Below are positions 48,064 to 56,435 of a DNA stretch of 64,000 bases, piece by piece. The position numbers were made by a program, and so were the translations under genes. The first letter of the stretch is position 1. Each line of letters starts with the position of its first letter. The notes beneath the pieces were generated by a model. That model was given only the letters and a program-made list of their open reading frames with translations, was not told the origin of the DNA and searched no databases. Origin of the DNA: Photobacterium carnosum. GTDB taxonomy: Bacteria; Pseudomonadota; Gammaproteobacteria; Enterobacterales; Vibrionaceae. The stretch covers positions 372,001 through 436,000 of the forward strand of contig NZ_NPIB01000001.1 in the NCBI RefSeq assembly GCF_002849605.1. Direction: 5' to 3'.

Positions 48064-48190
48064 TAGTTTGGTAGTTTGGTAGTTTGGTAGTTTGGTAGTT
48101 TGGTAGTTTGGTAGTTTGGTAGTTTGGTAGTTTGGTAGTTTGGTAGTTTGGTAGTTTGGTAGTTTGGTAGTTTGGTAGTTTGGTAGTTTG
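48064..48190. repeat. Eight-base tandem repeat array (TAGTTTGG, 15.9 copies)
   Basis: Fifteen perfect copies and seven bases of a sixteenth, all identical. The minus strand is open in every frame and would encode the octapeptide repeat NYQTTKLP. It lies 128 bases past the 3-prime end of the SRP RNA gene. Such perfect arrays change length by slippage, so this should be a good strain marker. It is not a CRISPR: there are no spacers. Confidence 0.97.
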
Positions 48191-48317
48191 AAGATTATAA
48201 CGAAGTATTTATTATTGATAGTAATAAAAAGAGCAAAACAATAATATTGAACTACACTGTAAAGAGTGAATTTGAATATAAGTTTTTGATAGGAAAGGGA
48301 TTTGCTAAACGCCAGAT

Positions 48318-48434
48318 GGGTGGAAGCTCCCACCAGCCACATCCCGGCACACACGACGCCTGCTGCGGTTGCTTCCTTCCGGATCTGGCCGAGTTCACAA
48401 GTTAGTGTTGCGGGAGGACCAATAGGAGCCTCCA
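48318..48434 (-). ncRNA. ffs: 4.5S RNA (signal recognition particle RNA)
   Basis: The minus strand carries the conserved SRP apical domain: GATCCGGAAGGAAGCA (the GGAAG tetraloop region with the symmetric loop), the GTGTGCCGGGATGT stem, and ends with paired GGAGGCTCC ... GGGAGCTTCCACCC. Compared with E. coli ffs (114 bases), the length of about 117 bases and nearly all core bases agree. The RNA binds Ffh and targets nascent membrane proteins to FtsY. Its promoter is at 48467-48495. In E. coli ffs also lies beside atl (ybaZ) and tesB, as here. An open frame of 130 codons that reads through it is an artefact. Confidence 0.95.
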
Positions 48435-48466
48435 TAGATTCTTTGTCTCTCTCGAGAACGGGAAGG

Positions 48467-48495
48467 ATTATCTATTAACCTCGCCCATAATGCAA
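48467..48495 (-). promoter_or_regulatory. Predicted ffs promoter
   Basis: Minus strand TTGCAT (48495-48490), 17-base spacer, GATAAT (48472-48467), followed by a G+C-rich discriminator CCTTCCCG. This suits a growth-rate controlled stable-RNA promoter about 30-40 bases before the mature 5-prime end. Confidence 0.65.
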
Positions 48496-48585
48496 GTGGT
48501 TATCTTACCCTTTTGATTGACTGCTGATTATTCAATCAAAACAAAGCAAATAGTAACAATTTCAAACTATTATCTGTTGGCAATG

Positions 48586-49323
48586 CTATTCATCTTCCTC
48601 TTCAGGATCATCTAATAACGATTCACCTAATAATCCCCCGCCTAATATTAATAACCATGAAACTAAAATCGGGTTAGCAACACTAAACTGTGGCAGCACC
48701 ACTAAGGTCGTAAACGCTATTGCAGGTAACACACAGGCTAAACGTGGGATCCAATCTTGATGTTTCATTTTGACAAGGCTTTGCAACGCGGCAATTAAGC
48801 CCGTAACACACAACCCAACTAATGCCGCGGCTTCCATACCACCAAGCCATAGTGGCAATACGGCTAATAATGGCCACCATGTATTACCCGCAATAGGACG
48901 CCAACAACGCGCAGAATACCAAATTACCCCAATAGCAATAATTTGGATCACCGTGGCGCTAATACTACCTTCAAGTTTACCCTCAACTTGCAATGCCATT
49001 AGCCCTACATTCATTGAGAGTACAATCGAAACCATTAATGCGCCAAGCTGCCAACAGCCTTTAGCAGATGTACAAATCATCAAGATCGGTAGCATCATAA
49101 ATAAGCTAATGGATAATGCTAGAGGTTGTTCAGGTAACATCGCACCATAAGCGCCAAAGCCACAGAGTAATAGCCAACCTGCAACACCACTTTGCGGCAA
49201 TAACCACAGCGCAGGAATAGCAAGCGCCAACACAGGCAGTTCTCCCGCTGTTGGACCGAGAGCACTAACACCTAACACCGTTAAAATTAAGGTAACGGTA
49301 ACCAATGCAGCAGCATACAACAT
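48586..49323 (-). CDS. Uncharacterised inner-membrane protein
   Basis: Hydrophobic protein of 245 residues with about eight membrane helices and an acidic C-terminus (LLDDPEEEDE). The frame is open for 20 codons upstream; the ATG at 49323 is chosen for its GGAGGTG ribosome site. No transporter motif or cysteine pair is visible. It lies between ffs and the divergent atl gene. I do not recognise the family. Confidence 0.75.
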   Translation of the reverse strand: MLYAAALVTVTLILTVLGVSALGPTAGELPVLALAIPALWLLPQSGVAGWLLLCGFGAYGAMLPEQPLALSISLFMMLPILMICTSAKGCWQLGALMVSIVLSMNVGLMALQVEGKLEGSISATVIQIIAIGVIWYSARCWRPIAGNTWWPLLAVLPLWLGGMEAAALVGLCVTGLIAALQSLVKMKHQDWIPRLACVLPAIAFTTLVVLPQFSVANPILVSWLLILGGGLLGESLLDDPEEEDE

Positions 49324-49411
49324 GGCAACACCTCCTTGCGTTATCCTGTTGTTTAAAAAATGAGAGCCGCTATTATTTACCAAGCATATTATTTAACGAC
49401 TACTTATAAAT

Positions 49412-49720
49412 ATGGACGACTTTTGCAATCAAATCTATAGCCAAGTCTACCAAATTCCATTTGGGCAAGTTTCTACCTATGGCGACATTGCAAAATTTGC
49501 AGGTTATTCGGGCTATACTCGTCATGTGGGGCGCTTAATGGCAACCTTACCTGATGGCTCAAAAATACCATGGCATCGCGTGATTAATAGCCAAGGCCGT
49601 ATATCATTGAAAGATGATGCATTATTAAAACAAATAGCTGCATTAAGGGCGGAAAACGTTGCCGTATCTGATACTGGGCGAATATCACTGCGTTATTATC
49701 GATGGCAAGGGCACTCATAG
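49412..49720 (+). CDS. atl: Alkyltransferase-like protein (Atl/YbaZ)
   Basis: DNA-binding protein of 102 residues from the MGMT fold. It shows the helix-turn-helix [24 protein letters not shown] and the signature reading IPWHRVI instead of PCHRVI. The alkyl-accepting cysteine is replaced by tryptophan, so it binds O6-alkylguanine without repairing it and hands the lesion to nucleotide-excision repair. E. coli Atl has the same W substitution. It precedes tesB, as in E. coli where tesB, ybaY, atl and ffs are neighbours. Confidence 0.92.
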   Translation: MDDFCNQIYSQVYQIPFGQVSTYGDIAKFAGYSGYTRHVGRLMATLPDGSKIPWHRVINSQGRISLKDDALLKQIAALRAENVAVSDTGRISLRYYRWQGHS

Positions 49721-49784
49721 GCATATTGGCAGCAGCGTTAAATCAGCATACCATTCCCCTAGTTTTTATTTTTCAGGATATACC

Positions 49785-50642
49785 ATGAGCAAACAATTAG
49801 ATGAACTACTAACTCTACTGCAATTAGAGCAAATTGAACGTGAACTCTTTCGCGGTCAAAGTGAGAACTTAGGTTTGCCACAGGTATATGGTGGTCAGGT
49901 TATTGGTCAGTCTTTATCGGCATCACAGCAAACGGTAGATCCCGATCGTCATTTACACTCTTTTCATAGCTACTTTCTTTTACCTGGTAATCCTGAAAAA
50001 CCGATTATCTATGATGTTGAAACGCTGCGTGATGGTAGAAGTTTTAGTACTCGCCGTGTAAAAGCAATTCAAAATGGCCGCCCTATTTTTTACTTAACCG
50101 CATCTTATCAAGCTGATGAACAAGGTTTTGAACATCAGGCGACAATGCCAAATGTGGTGGGTCCCGAAGGCTTAGCGTCTGAAAGTGACTTGGTTGAATC
50201 GGTCGCACAATATTTACCACCAAAGATTGTTGAAATGTTTGGTCACACTCGTCCCATTGAAGTTCGCCCTGTAACGGTCGTGAATCCGTTAAAACCAGCG
50301 ATTGAAGAACCTAAGCAATATTTGTGGATCAAAACCAACGGTGAGATGCCAAATGAATTAAGTATTCACCAATATATGTTGGCTTACGCGTCTGATTGGG
50401 GATTTTTAACTACCTCATTGCATCCTCACGGGGTGACATTATTCAGCCCTAATATGCAAGTCGCAACTATTGACCATTCAATGTGGTTTCATCGTCCCTT
50501 TAAAGTTGATGAGTGGTTACTGTATGTGATTGAAAGCCCATCGGCTAGCGGTTCGCGCGGTATTGTTCGTGGTGAGATTTATAATCAGCAAGGGCAATTA
50601 GTGGCAACAGCTGTTCAGGAAGGACTTATTCGTCAACGCTAA
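49785..50642 (+). CDS. tesB: Acyl-CoA thioesterase II
   Basis: Double-hotdog thioesterase of 285 residues that hydrolyses acyl-CoA of medium and long chain. The N-terminal [20 protein letters not shown] and the [20 protein letters not shown] block match E. coli TesB (286). The C-terminal catalytic region has [10 protein letters not shown]-like [13 protein letters not shown] and [10 protein letters not shown] with the conserved active Asp near residue 205 and Thr/Gln partners. The frame is open back to 49659. I chose ATG 49785 with AGGATA ahead. It follows atl by 64 bases. Confidence 0.95.
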   Translation: MSKQLDELLTLLQLEQIERELFRGQSENLGLPQVYGGQVIGQSLSASQQTVDPDRHLHSFHSYFLLPGNPEKPIIYDVETLRDGRSFSTRRVKAIQNGRPIFYLTASYQADEQGFEHQATMPNVVGPEGLASESDLVESVAQYLPPKIVEMFGHTRPIEVRPVTVVNPLKPAIEEPKQYLWIKTNGEMPNELSIHQYMLAYASDWGFLTTSLHPHGVTLFSPNMQVATIDHSMWFHRPFKVDEWLLYVIESPSASGSRGIVRGEIYNQQGQLVATAVQEGLIRQR

Positions 50643-50660
50643 TTTATAACTGGCAACCTA

Positions 50661-50706
50661 AAAATAACCCCGAACCACTATTGCTAATGACTCGGGGTTA
50701 TTTTTA
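50661..50706. terminator. Bidirectional terminator between tesB and decR
   Basis: ATAACCCCGA/TCGGGGTTAT stem with an 18-base loop and A/T runs on both sides. Confidence 0.82.
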
Positions 50707-50720
50707 GTCTATCTATACGC

Positions 50721-51182
50721 TTAAACAGGCAACGCTGTAGTGTATTTTAGTGGTTCCATTGCAAAAGTAGACGTTACATTAGTAAGGTCAGCAACCGAAG
50801 CGACTAACTTCTTATATAGATTATCAAAAGCTTGCATATCAGCCACTTGCACTTTCATCATATAGTCATACTCTCCCGCCATACGATAAAATTCCATCAC
50901 TTCAGGATACTCAGTTACCGTCGCAACAAAGTGATTAAACCAATCTTGAGAATGGTTGCTGGTTTTAATTTGTACAAAAGCAGTAAAAGCGATGCCTAAT
51001 TTTATGGGATCAAGTAATGCTACCCGTTGGCGCAAAATACCATCTTCCTCAAGACGCTTTAATCGCTTCCAACATGGGGTGGTTGTTAAATTCACAGCGT
51101 CTGCAAGTTCTGCCAGTGGCATGGTTGCATCATCTTGCAATAAACGTAATAACGTTCTATCAACACTATCTAAAACTGCCAT
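50721..51182 (-). CDS. decR: Lrp/AsnC-family regulator DecR (YbaO)
   Basis: Transcription regulator of 153 residues: N-terminal helix-turn-helix ([28 protein letters not shown], about 5-32) and a C-terminal RAM effector domain with [18 protein letters not shown]. coli DecR (YbaO) senses cysteine and activates cysteine detoxification; this protein has the same length and neighbour pattern (next to tesB). A cysteine-synthase-fold enzyme is encoded divergently, 390 bases away, and is the likely target. Confidence 0.87.
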   Translation of the reverse strand: MAVLDSVDRTLLRLLQDDATMPLAELADAVNLTTTPCWKRLKRLEEDGILRQRVALLDPIKLGIAFTAFVQIKTSNHSQDWFNHFVATVTEYPEVMEFYRMAGEYDYMMKVQVADMQAFDNLYKKLVASVADLTNVTSTFAMEPLKYTTALPV

Positions 51183-51573
51183 TCATTCCACCAAATTACG
51201 ATAAAAGAGTAAATACTTACTAAAAAATACCTCTTATTCAATAAAGAGGCAAAAAAAATACTCATAATACTGATCCTTACCACTGTATTTATGCAACCTC
51301 ACAATAGACAGCCTGTGATTTTACACTTAAAGTGGTAACAGTTATGAATACACAACTTATACAAATAAAAATAAATTCTATATTAAAATGATAATATAGA
51401 AAATAAATTCAAAAATAATAATAAAAATAGAAAAAAATACTATTAAATTCCGGTTAAACAAAAAATAAGGCAAAGATTTTTTCAATAATATTGTTTACTA
51501 TATACCCAATTGCTTCAAGGAAGTTAATTACGTAAATACTCGATGGATTCGAATTAAGCAAAGAGGTAATACA
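51183..51573. other. Spacer between decR and its divergent neighbour
   Basis: About 390 bases, extremely A+T-rich (51350-51500). It should contain the DecR operator. The only suggestive element is TTGCTTCAAGGAAGTTAATT (51510-51529), a partial palindrome 45 bases before the start codon. Confidence 0.4.
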
Positions 51574-52665
51574 ATGAATATGACTGCAAATACTGCATCA
51601 GTGCAAAATGCTTGGATCAGTCAAGCCATAAAAGCCATTGAGGCAGACTATCAACGTTCTGCAGATACGCATCTGATTAAATTAGATATTCCCAGCCTTG
51701 CAGGTATCGATCTTTATCTAAAAGATGAAAGTACGCATCCAACGGGCAGTCTTAAACATCGCTTAGCGCGTTCATTGTTCTTATATGCTTTATGTAACGG
51801 TTGGATCAACCAAGATACGACGGTGATTGAGTCATCATCAGGAAGTACTGCGGTATCAGAAGCCTACTTTGCACGTTTACTCGGATTACCCTTTATTGCC
51901 GTTGTCCCACGAAAAACAGCCTCTAAAAAAATTGAACAAATTGAGTTTTATGGGGGTAAAGCCCATTTTGTTGATTCATCAGCAGCCATTTATGATGAAT
52001 CGCGCCGTTTAGCCGAAGAGTTAAAGGGTCATTATATGGATCAATTTACCTACGCTGAGCGTGCAACAGACTGGCGTGGGAATAACAACATTGCGAACAG
52101 TATTTTTAACCAAATGGCATTTGAGCGTTTTCCCATTCCGACTTGGATTGTGATGAGCCCCGGTACGGGTGGCACATCAGCTACGATTGGTCGCTATATT
52201 CGTTATCAAATGCACCCAACTCAATTATGCGTGGTTGATCCAGAAAATTCAGTGTTCTATGACTATTTTATGCAACGAGATGCCAATATCACATTAGAAG
52301 TAGGCAGTCGAATTGAAGGTATTGGTCGACCACGGGTTGAACCAAGTTTCATTCCTAATGTTATCAGTGAAATGCGAAAAATTCCTGATGCAGCAAGTGT
52401 CGCAACTGTCCATTGGCTAGAAAAGATCATTGGGCGTAAAGCCGGTGCTTCAACAGGTACTAACCTTTATGGCGTACTGCAATTAGCGACTGAAATGAAA
52501 CAGCGCGGTGAAACAGGTTCAATTGTAACCTTGTTATGTGATAGCGGTGAACGTTACTTAGAAACCTATTATAACGATGAATGGATCGCGGCTAATATTG
52601 GCGATATCAGTGCTTACCTTGCCCAATTACAACACTTACAACAAACGGGTGAATGGCTGGTATAA
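51574..52665 (+). CDS. PLP-dependent cysteine synthase-fold enzyme, probable cysteine desulfhydrase
   Basis: Fold-type II enzyme of 363 residues. The PLP lysine is K61 in HPTGSLKHR. The substrate loop is SSSGSTAVSEAYFA (about 89-102), and the phosphate-binding glycines are in MSPGTGGTSATIG (about 192-204). It is longer at the C-terminus than CysK. Placed divergently from decR, it recalls the CcdR-CcdA pair of Pantoea, in which CcdA degrades cysteine to pyruvate, ammonia and sulfide. The reaction is inferred from that context; cystathionine beta-synthase or a related reaction cannot be excluded. Start ATG 51574 follows AGAGGTAATACA. Confidence 0.75.
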   Translation: MNMTANTASVQNAWISQAIKAIEADYQRSADTHLIKLDIPSLAGIDLYLKDESTHPTGSLKHRLARSLFLYALCNGWINQDTTVIESSSGSTAVSEAYFARLLGLPFIAVVPRKTASKKIEQIEFYGGKAHFVDSSAAIYDESRRLAEELKGHYMDQFTYAERATDWRGNNNIANSIFNQMAFERFPIPTWIVMSPGTGGTSATIGRYIRYQMHPTQLCVVDPENSVFYDYFMQRDANITLEVGSRIEGIGRPRVEPSFIPNVISEMRKIPDAASVATVHWLEKIIGRKAGASTGTNLYGVLQLATEMKQRGETGSIVTLLCDSGERYLETYYNDEWIAANIGDISAYLAQLQHLQQTGEWLV

Positions 52666-52991
52666 CAGATAAAGAACAGCCCCTTGGGTTGGTTAGCCAC
52701 AGCGCCAACCCCCTCTTTCTATTGACACCCTTTATTATTGTATTTTTAGGCAAATACAGATAAACCTAATTGTCCTCTGCACTTCTGGTAATTAGATTTA
52801 TATGGATAACGTACCATGCTTATTTTTATGCCGCATACTTAGTGCGGCTTTTTTTATCTATGCTATTTGTGATAGCTACTTTTCTATCGTCTTCAGCTGA
52901 GTTAGCATACCCCTTCATGCTAATAACATTATTATTCGCATGTTGTTATACCGACTGTTTCTCGGTAATCACTCACAAAGGATAATTCATC
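52666..52991. other. Leader region before queC
   Basis: About 326 bases. It contains a TTGACA hexamer (52722-52727), a stem CTAATT/AATTAG (52766-52795) and a clear terminator (52830-52856), followed by 135 bases to queC. A 71-codon frame at 52770-52985 overlaps these and has no ribosome site. Confidence 0.45.
52830..52856 (+). terminator. Rho-independent terminator upstream of queC
   Basis: GCCGCA/TGCGGC stem with a seven-base loop and seven or more T. It may simply end the preceding enzyme gene, or be part of an attenuator or small RNA before queC. Confidence 0.85.
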
Positions 52992-53690
52992 ATGGCAAAA
53001 GCCGTAGTTGTTTTCAGTGGCGGTCAAGATTCGACCACATGTCTCATTCAAGCATTAGCGCACTACGATGAAGTGCACTGTATTACGTTTGATTATGGTC
53101 AACGCCACAAACTAGAGGTTGAAATTGCTGAACATATTGCTAAAGATCTCGGGGTTGCCGCTCATAAAATCATGGATGTTAGCTTACTCGGTGAACTTGC
53201 AATTAGTTCATTAACTCGCGATAGCATTCCTGTCTCCCATGAATTACAAGCTAATGGTTTACCAAATTCATTTGTACCAGGGCGTAACATTTTATTTTTA
53301 ACCTTAGCGGGTATTTATGCCTACCAAATTGGTGCAGAAGCCGTTATCACTGGCGTTTGTGAAACTGATTTCTCTGGCTACCCTGATTGCCGCGATGAAT
53401 TTGTACGTTCGCTTAACCACTCATTAGTGTTAGGTATGGATCGTCAATTTACTATCGAAACCCCATTAATGTGGCTGAACAAAGCAGAAACATGGGCGCT
53501 TGCTGATCAATATGAAAAACTAGATTACATTCGCGAGCAAACACTAACCTGTTACAACGGTATTGTCGGTGACGGTTGTGGTGATTGCCCATCGTGTAAT
53601 TTACGTCGTGCTGGTTTAGATGATTATCTGCAACATCAAGCCACTGTAATGGCGTCATTAAAACAAAAACAAGCACAGCATAAAGCGTGA
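52992..53690 (+). CDS. queC: 7-cyano-7-deazaguanine synthase (QueC)
   Basis: Enzyme of 232 residues that converts carboxy-deazaguanine to preQ0 with ATP and ammonia in queuosine synthesis. The PP-loop [17 protein letters not shown] is at residues 6-22. The zinc site is C-x8-C-x2-C-x2-C in [20 protein letters not shown] near residue 188-204. The length agrees with E. coli QueC (231). A GGATAATTC ribosome-site region precedes ATG 52992. A shared bidirectional terminator follows. Confidence 0.97.
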   Translation: MAKAVVVFSGGQDSTTCLIQALAHYDEVHCITFDYGQRHKLEVEIAEHIAKDLGVAAHKIMDVSLLGELAISSLTRDSIPVSHELQANGLPNSFVPGRNILFLTLAGIYAYQIGAEAVITGVCETDFSGYPDCRDEFVRSLNHSLVLGMDRQFTIETPLMWLNKAETWALADQYEKLDYIREQTLTCYNGIVGDGCGDCPSCNLRRAGLDDYLQHQATVMASLKQKQAQHKA

Positions 53691-53730
53691 TTTTTTCGTT
53701 AATTTAAATAAAAACAGTATCAAAATTTCG

Positions 53731-53774
53731 ATAAAAAAAGCCGACATCAATTATATTGATGTCGGCTTTTTATT
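53731..53774. terminator. Bidirectional terminator between queC and prmB
   Basis: AAAAGCCGACATCAAT/ATTGATGTCGGCTTTT, sixteen-base stem with A-run and T-run. Confidence 0.93.
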
Positions 53775-53796
53775 TAATCTGTTGTTTTAGTACTGA

Positions 53797-54729
53797 TTAA
53801 TCGCGGTAAAGTGCAAAATCTGCGGCACAATCAACTAGTTGTTCACGAGTTAACATGAATACACCGTGACCACCATTAGCAAACTCTAACCACATAAATG
53901 GAATGTGCGGATATTGCTCTTCCATGTGGATCATTGAGTTACCCACTTCACAAATCAGAATACCATCATCTTTAAGGTAATCTGGTGCGTTAGCAAGAAT
54001 ACGACGAACCAATTTCAGGCCATCACTACCAGCAGCTAAACCAAGCTCTGGCTCATGACGGAATTCTTCCGGTAGGTTGTCCATATCTTCTTGGTCAACA
54101 TACGGTGGATTAGTAACGATCAGATCGTATTTATCTTTCGGTATATCACGTAAAAGGTCAGAACGAAGCGGAATCACTTGCTGCTCAAGGCCATGATCCG
54201 TTATATTCTGCTCAGCAACAGCGAGTGCATCTGTCGAAATATCAACGATATCCACTTCTGCTTCTGGGAACATATGCGCACAAGCAATACCAATACAGCC
54301 ACTGCCCGTGCACAGATCCATGATGCGAGTTGGTTCTTGTTGTAAAAATGGTTCAAAACGGTTTTCAATGAGCTCACCAATCGGTGAACGTGGCACTAAT
54401 ACACGTTCATCCACGAAGAACTCCATACCGCAAAAGTAGGCAACATTCGTTAAGTATGAAACGGGTGTACGATCATTGATTCGACGCATAACACGTTCAA
54501 CAATACGATGACGCTCACTGCTTGTTAAACGCGAATTACGCACTTCCGGTGGAACATCCAACGGTAAGTAAACTGTCGGTAGTACCAGTTGCACGGCTTC
54601 ATCCCACGCATTGTCTGTACCATGACCATAAAATAGGCCAGCAGCGTTAAAACGGCTTACCGTCCAACGTAGCATGTCCTGCAATGTGTGAAGTTCGCTG
54701 ACAGCTTCGTCGACAAAAATCTTATCCAA
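53797..54729 (-). CDS. prmB: Ribosomal protein L3 glutamine methyltransferase (PrmB)
   Basis: SAM-dependent methyltransferase of 310 residues that methylates Gln150 of ribosomal protein L3. The N-terminal helical domain (about 1-110) is followed by the Rossmann core with [14 protein letters not shown] (motif I, near residue 139) and the amide-modifying signature NPPYVD (near residue 205). E. coli PrmB has 310 residues as well. It is divergent from smrB, the same pair as in E. coli (yfcB/yfcN). Confidence 0.96.
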   Translation of the reverse strand: MDKIFVDEAVSELHTLQDMLRWTVSRFNAAGLFYGHGTDNAWDEAVQLVLPTVYLPLDVPPEVRNSRLTSSERHRIVERVMRRINDRTPVSYLTNVAYFCGMEFFVDERVLVPRSPIGELIENRFEPFLQQEPTRIMDLCTGSGCIGIACAHMFPEAEVDIVDISTDALAVAEQNITDHGLEQQVIPLRSDLLRDIPKDKYDLIVTNPPYVDQEDMDNLPEEFRHEPELGLAAGSDGLKLVRRILANAPDYLKDDGILICEVGNSMIHMEEQYPHIPFMWLEFANGGHGVFMLTREQLVDCAADFALYRD

Positions 54730-54782
54730 AATAGCCTCCGATAAACGCTACAATACCACTATATAATTGTTGGAATTTCATT

Positions 54783-55313
54783 ATGAGTAATAAAAATTCA
54801 CAGCTTGAAGATGATTTTGACCTCTTCAAGGCAGAGGTAAAAGGCGTAAAAAAGTTCGTGCATGATACCATAATCACGCCACGTCGACAGAACTCAAAAG
54901 CGGATAAAGCAAAAGTGATGGGTAAAGAGACCCAAAATCATGAGTTTTATTTCTCAGATGAGTTTGAACCACACCTTAGTGATACTGGCCCAACTCAATA
55001 TGCGCGTGATGGTGTGTCTAAGTATGAAGTAAAAAAACTACGTCGTGGCGTGTATGTGCCTGATATTTATCTTGATATGCATGGTATGACACAACAAGAA
55101 GCAAAACGAGAATTAGCAGCAATGATTGCAGCGTGCATCAAAGAACATGTGTCATGTGCTTGCGTTATGCACGGCATTGGTAAATATATATTGAAACAAA
55201 AAACACCAATGTGGTTAGCACAACATCCTGATGTGATGGCTTTTCACCAAGCACCATTAGAATTTGGCGGTGCGGGCGCATTGCTAATGTTAATTGATAT
55301 ACCGGAGCGCTAA
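54783..55313 (+). CDS. smrB: SmrB ribosome-rescue endonuclease (Smr domain)
   Basis: Nuclease of 176 residues that cuts mRNA at collided ribosomes. The N-terminal basic region holds the ribosome hook, and the Smr domain (about 95-175) has LDMHGMTQQEAKREL (DLHG-type motif, here DMHG), CVMHGIGKYILKQKTPMWL and FGGAGALLMLID. Histidine and glycine residues of the catalytic HGxGxG motif are visible. Its stop overlaps the convergent lipoprotein gene by four bases. Confidence 0.95.
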   Translation: MSNKNSQLEDDFDLFKAEVKGVKKFVHDTIITPRRQNSKADKAKVMGKETQNHEFYFSDEFEPHLSDTGPTQYARDGVSKYEVKKLRRGVYVPDIYLDMHGMTQQEAKRELAAMIAACIKEHVSCACVMHGIGKYILKQKTPMWLAQHPDVMAFHQAPLEFGGAGALLMLIDIPER

Positions 55314-55675
55314 TATCTTGATTTTACCATATGCCCAACTTTGACGACTTTACCACGGTTAAATAACGTCACTTCTCCTGTCTCACAGACTTTAAGACGT
55401 TTTTTAACTGCGGTTTCAACGTAAAAATATTCACAATTATCATTCTTTGCACTATCAATTCGCGCAAAAATAACTAATGCCGTAGCACCAACTTCATTGG
55501 AATAATTGGCAAAAGTTATACTACTGCCCGTTTGTGAAATATGCATGCCTTCGGTATGCCCACCCGTCCATTTCACCATACCGTTAGCAGAAATACGAAC
55601 CGGCTCACCCACACTGCATCCAGCGGTAAACAATAAACCTATCAGTGCCACAATTCCAAATTTAGCCATGATCAT
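55310..55675 (-). CDS. Uncharacterised lipoprotein
   Basis: Protein of 121 residues with the lipobox LLFTAGC (Cys20), so anchored to a membrane after cleavage. The mature part is beta-rich (ISANGMVKWTGG, ITFANYSNEV) with two more cysteines (NCEYFY, KVCETG) that may pair in the periplasm. I do not recognise the family. It lies ten bases after sixA and is likely in its operon. The ATG at 55675 has GGAC nearby; an ATG two codons later is less well placed. Confidence 0.75.
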   Translation of the reverse strand: MIMAKFGIVALIGLLFTAGCSVGEPVRISANGMVKWTGGHTEGMHISQTGSSITFANYSNEVGATALVIFARIDSAKNDNCEYFYVETAVKKRLKVCETGEVTLFNRGKVVKVGHMVKSRY

Positions 55676-55685
55676 TTCTTGTCCA

Positions 55686-56159
55686 TTATTTATGCGGTTG
55701 GTGCTGCCACAACAATTTATTTTGCCCTGATTGAGGATCGTAATCTACCGCTGCAATGGCTGAGGTTAGGAACATCGGCGGTTGTAAACCAGCCACCAAC
55801 TCAGCGGTTAAATAGCCAACTAAAGGCAAATGTGAAATCAGCAATAACGATTGTGGCTGCTCAGTTTCAATGGTCGCTTTAATATAATCAGCAACCGTTT
55901 CAGCATCACCATAAGGGGTAATATCTTCAACACTACCCAGTTGTGTTGGTGTTGGTAAGATATCCGCCATTGCTTGCCATGTTTGTTGAGCACGTAGATA
56001 AGGGCTAACCCACACGTGATCTAACTCCCCCTTTAAATGCGAAGCTAGTAATGTTGCCATTTGCTGTGATTGCGCAATACCGCGTGCGGTTAATGGACGT
56101 TCGGCATCACTGGGTGCAAAATTTTCAGCTTCACCATGACGCATTATATAAATTTGCAT
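55686..56159 (-). CDS. sixA: Phosphohistidine phosphatase SixA
   Basis: Histidine-phosphatase family enzyme of 157 residues that removes phosphate from histidine phosphotransfer domains or from NPr of the nitrogen PTS. The phosphate-binding RHG is in IMRHGEAENFAP (residues 5-16). The second catalytic histidine is in LLISHLPLVGYL near residue 109. E. coli SixA has 161 residues. The order fadJ-sixA-smrB-prmB of E. coli is kept here but with a protease gene inserted between fadJ and sixA. Confidence 0.93.
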   Translation of the reverse strand: MQIYIMRHGEAENFAPSDAERPLTARGIAQSQQMATLLASHLKGELDHVWVSPYLRAQQTWQAMADILPTPTQLGSVEDITPYGDAETVADYIKATIETEQPQSLLLISHLPLVGYLTAELVAGLQPPMFLTSAIAAVDYDPQSGQNKLLWQHQPHK

Positions 56160-56435
56160 AGATCTTTTATAACCTCAGTTAAACAATTGCTGTTCCGACT
56201 CTCATTTGGAGTTGGTCGATCATTATTACACGCTTTTATTATTGGCATAACTACATAGTTTCATTCTGTGGTTAAGCCTGCCATTAATCAATACTTCAAT
56301 TGATTAAGTAATGACGACTTCATCAATTTATTAACAAAAATACGACGTATAATTCATCTAATCGCATCTTCAATTTGCCAGCCTTAATATTGAACGTCAT
56401 ACTTACGTTAATTCCCTCAAAAATAGGCTCTTCCT

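Noticed and set aside
48064-48190. Possible CRISPR array
   Set aside because: The unit is eight bases, without spacers or leader, and there is no cas gene nearby.
48043-48435. 130-codon minus-strand ORF with NYQTTKLP repeats
   Set aside because: It reads through the 4.5S RNA gene and the 8-base array; the array is open in all frames by composition, and no ribosome site exists.
52770-52985. 71-codon ORF before queC
   Set aside because: It overlaps a terminator and hairpins and lacks a ribosome site.
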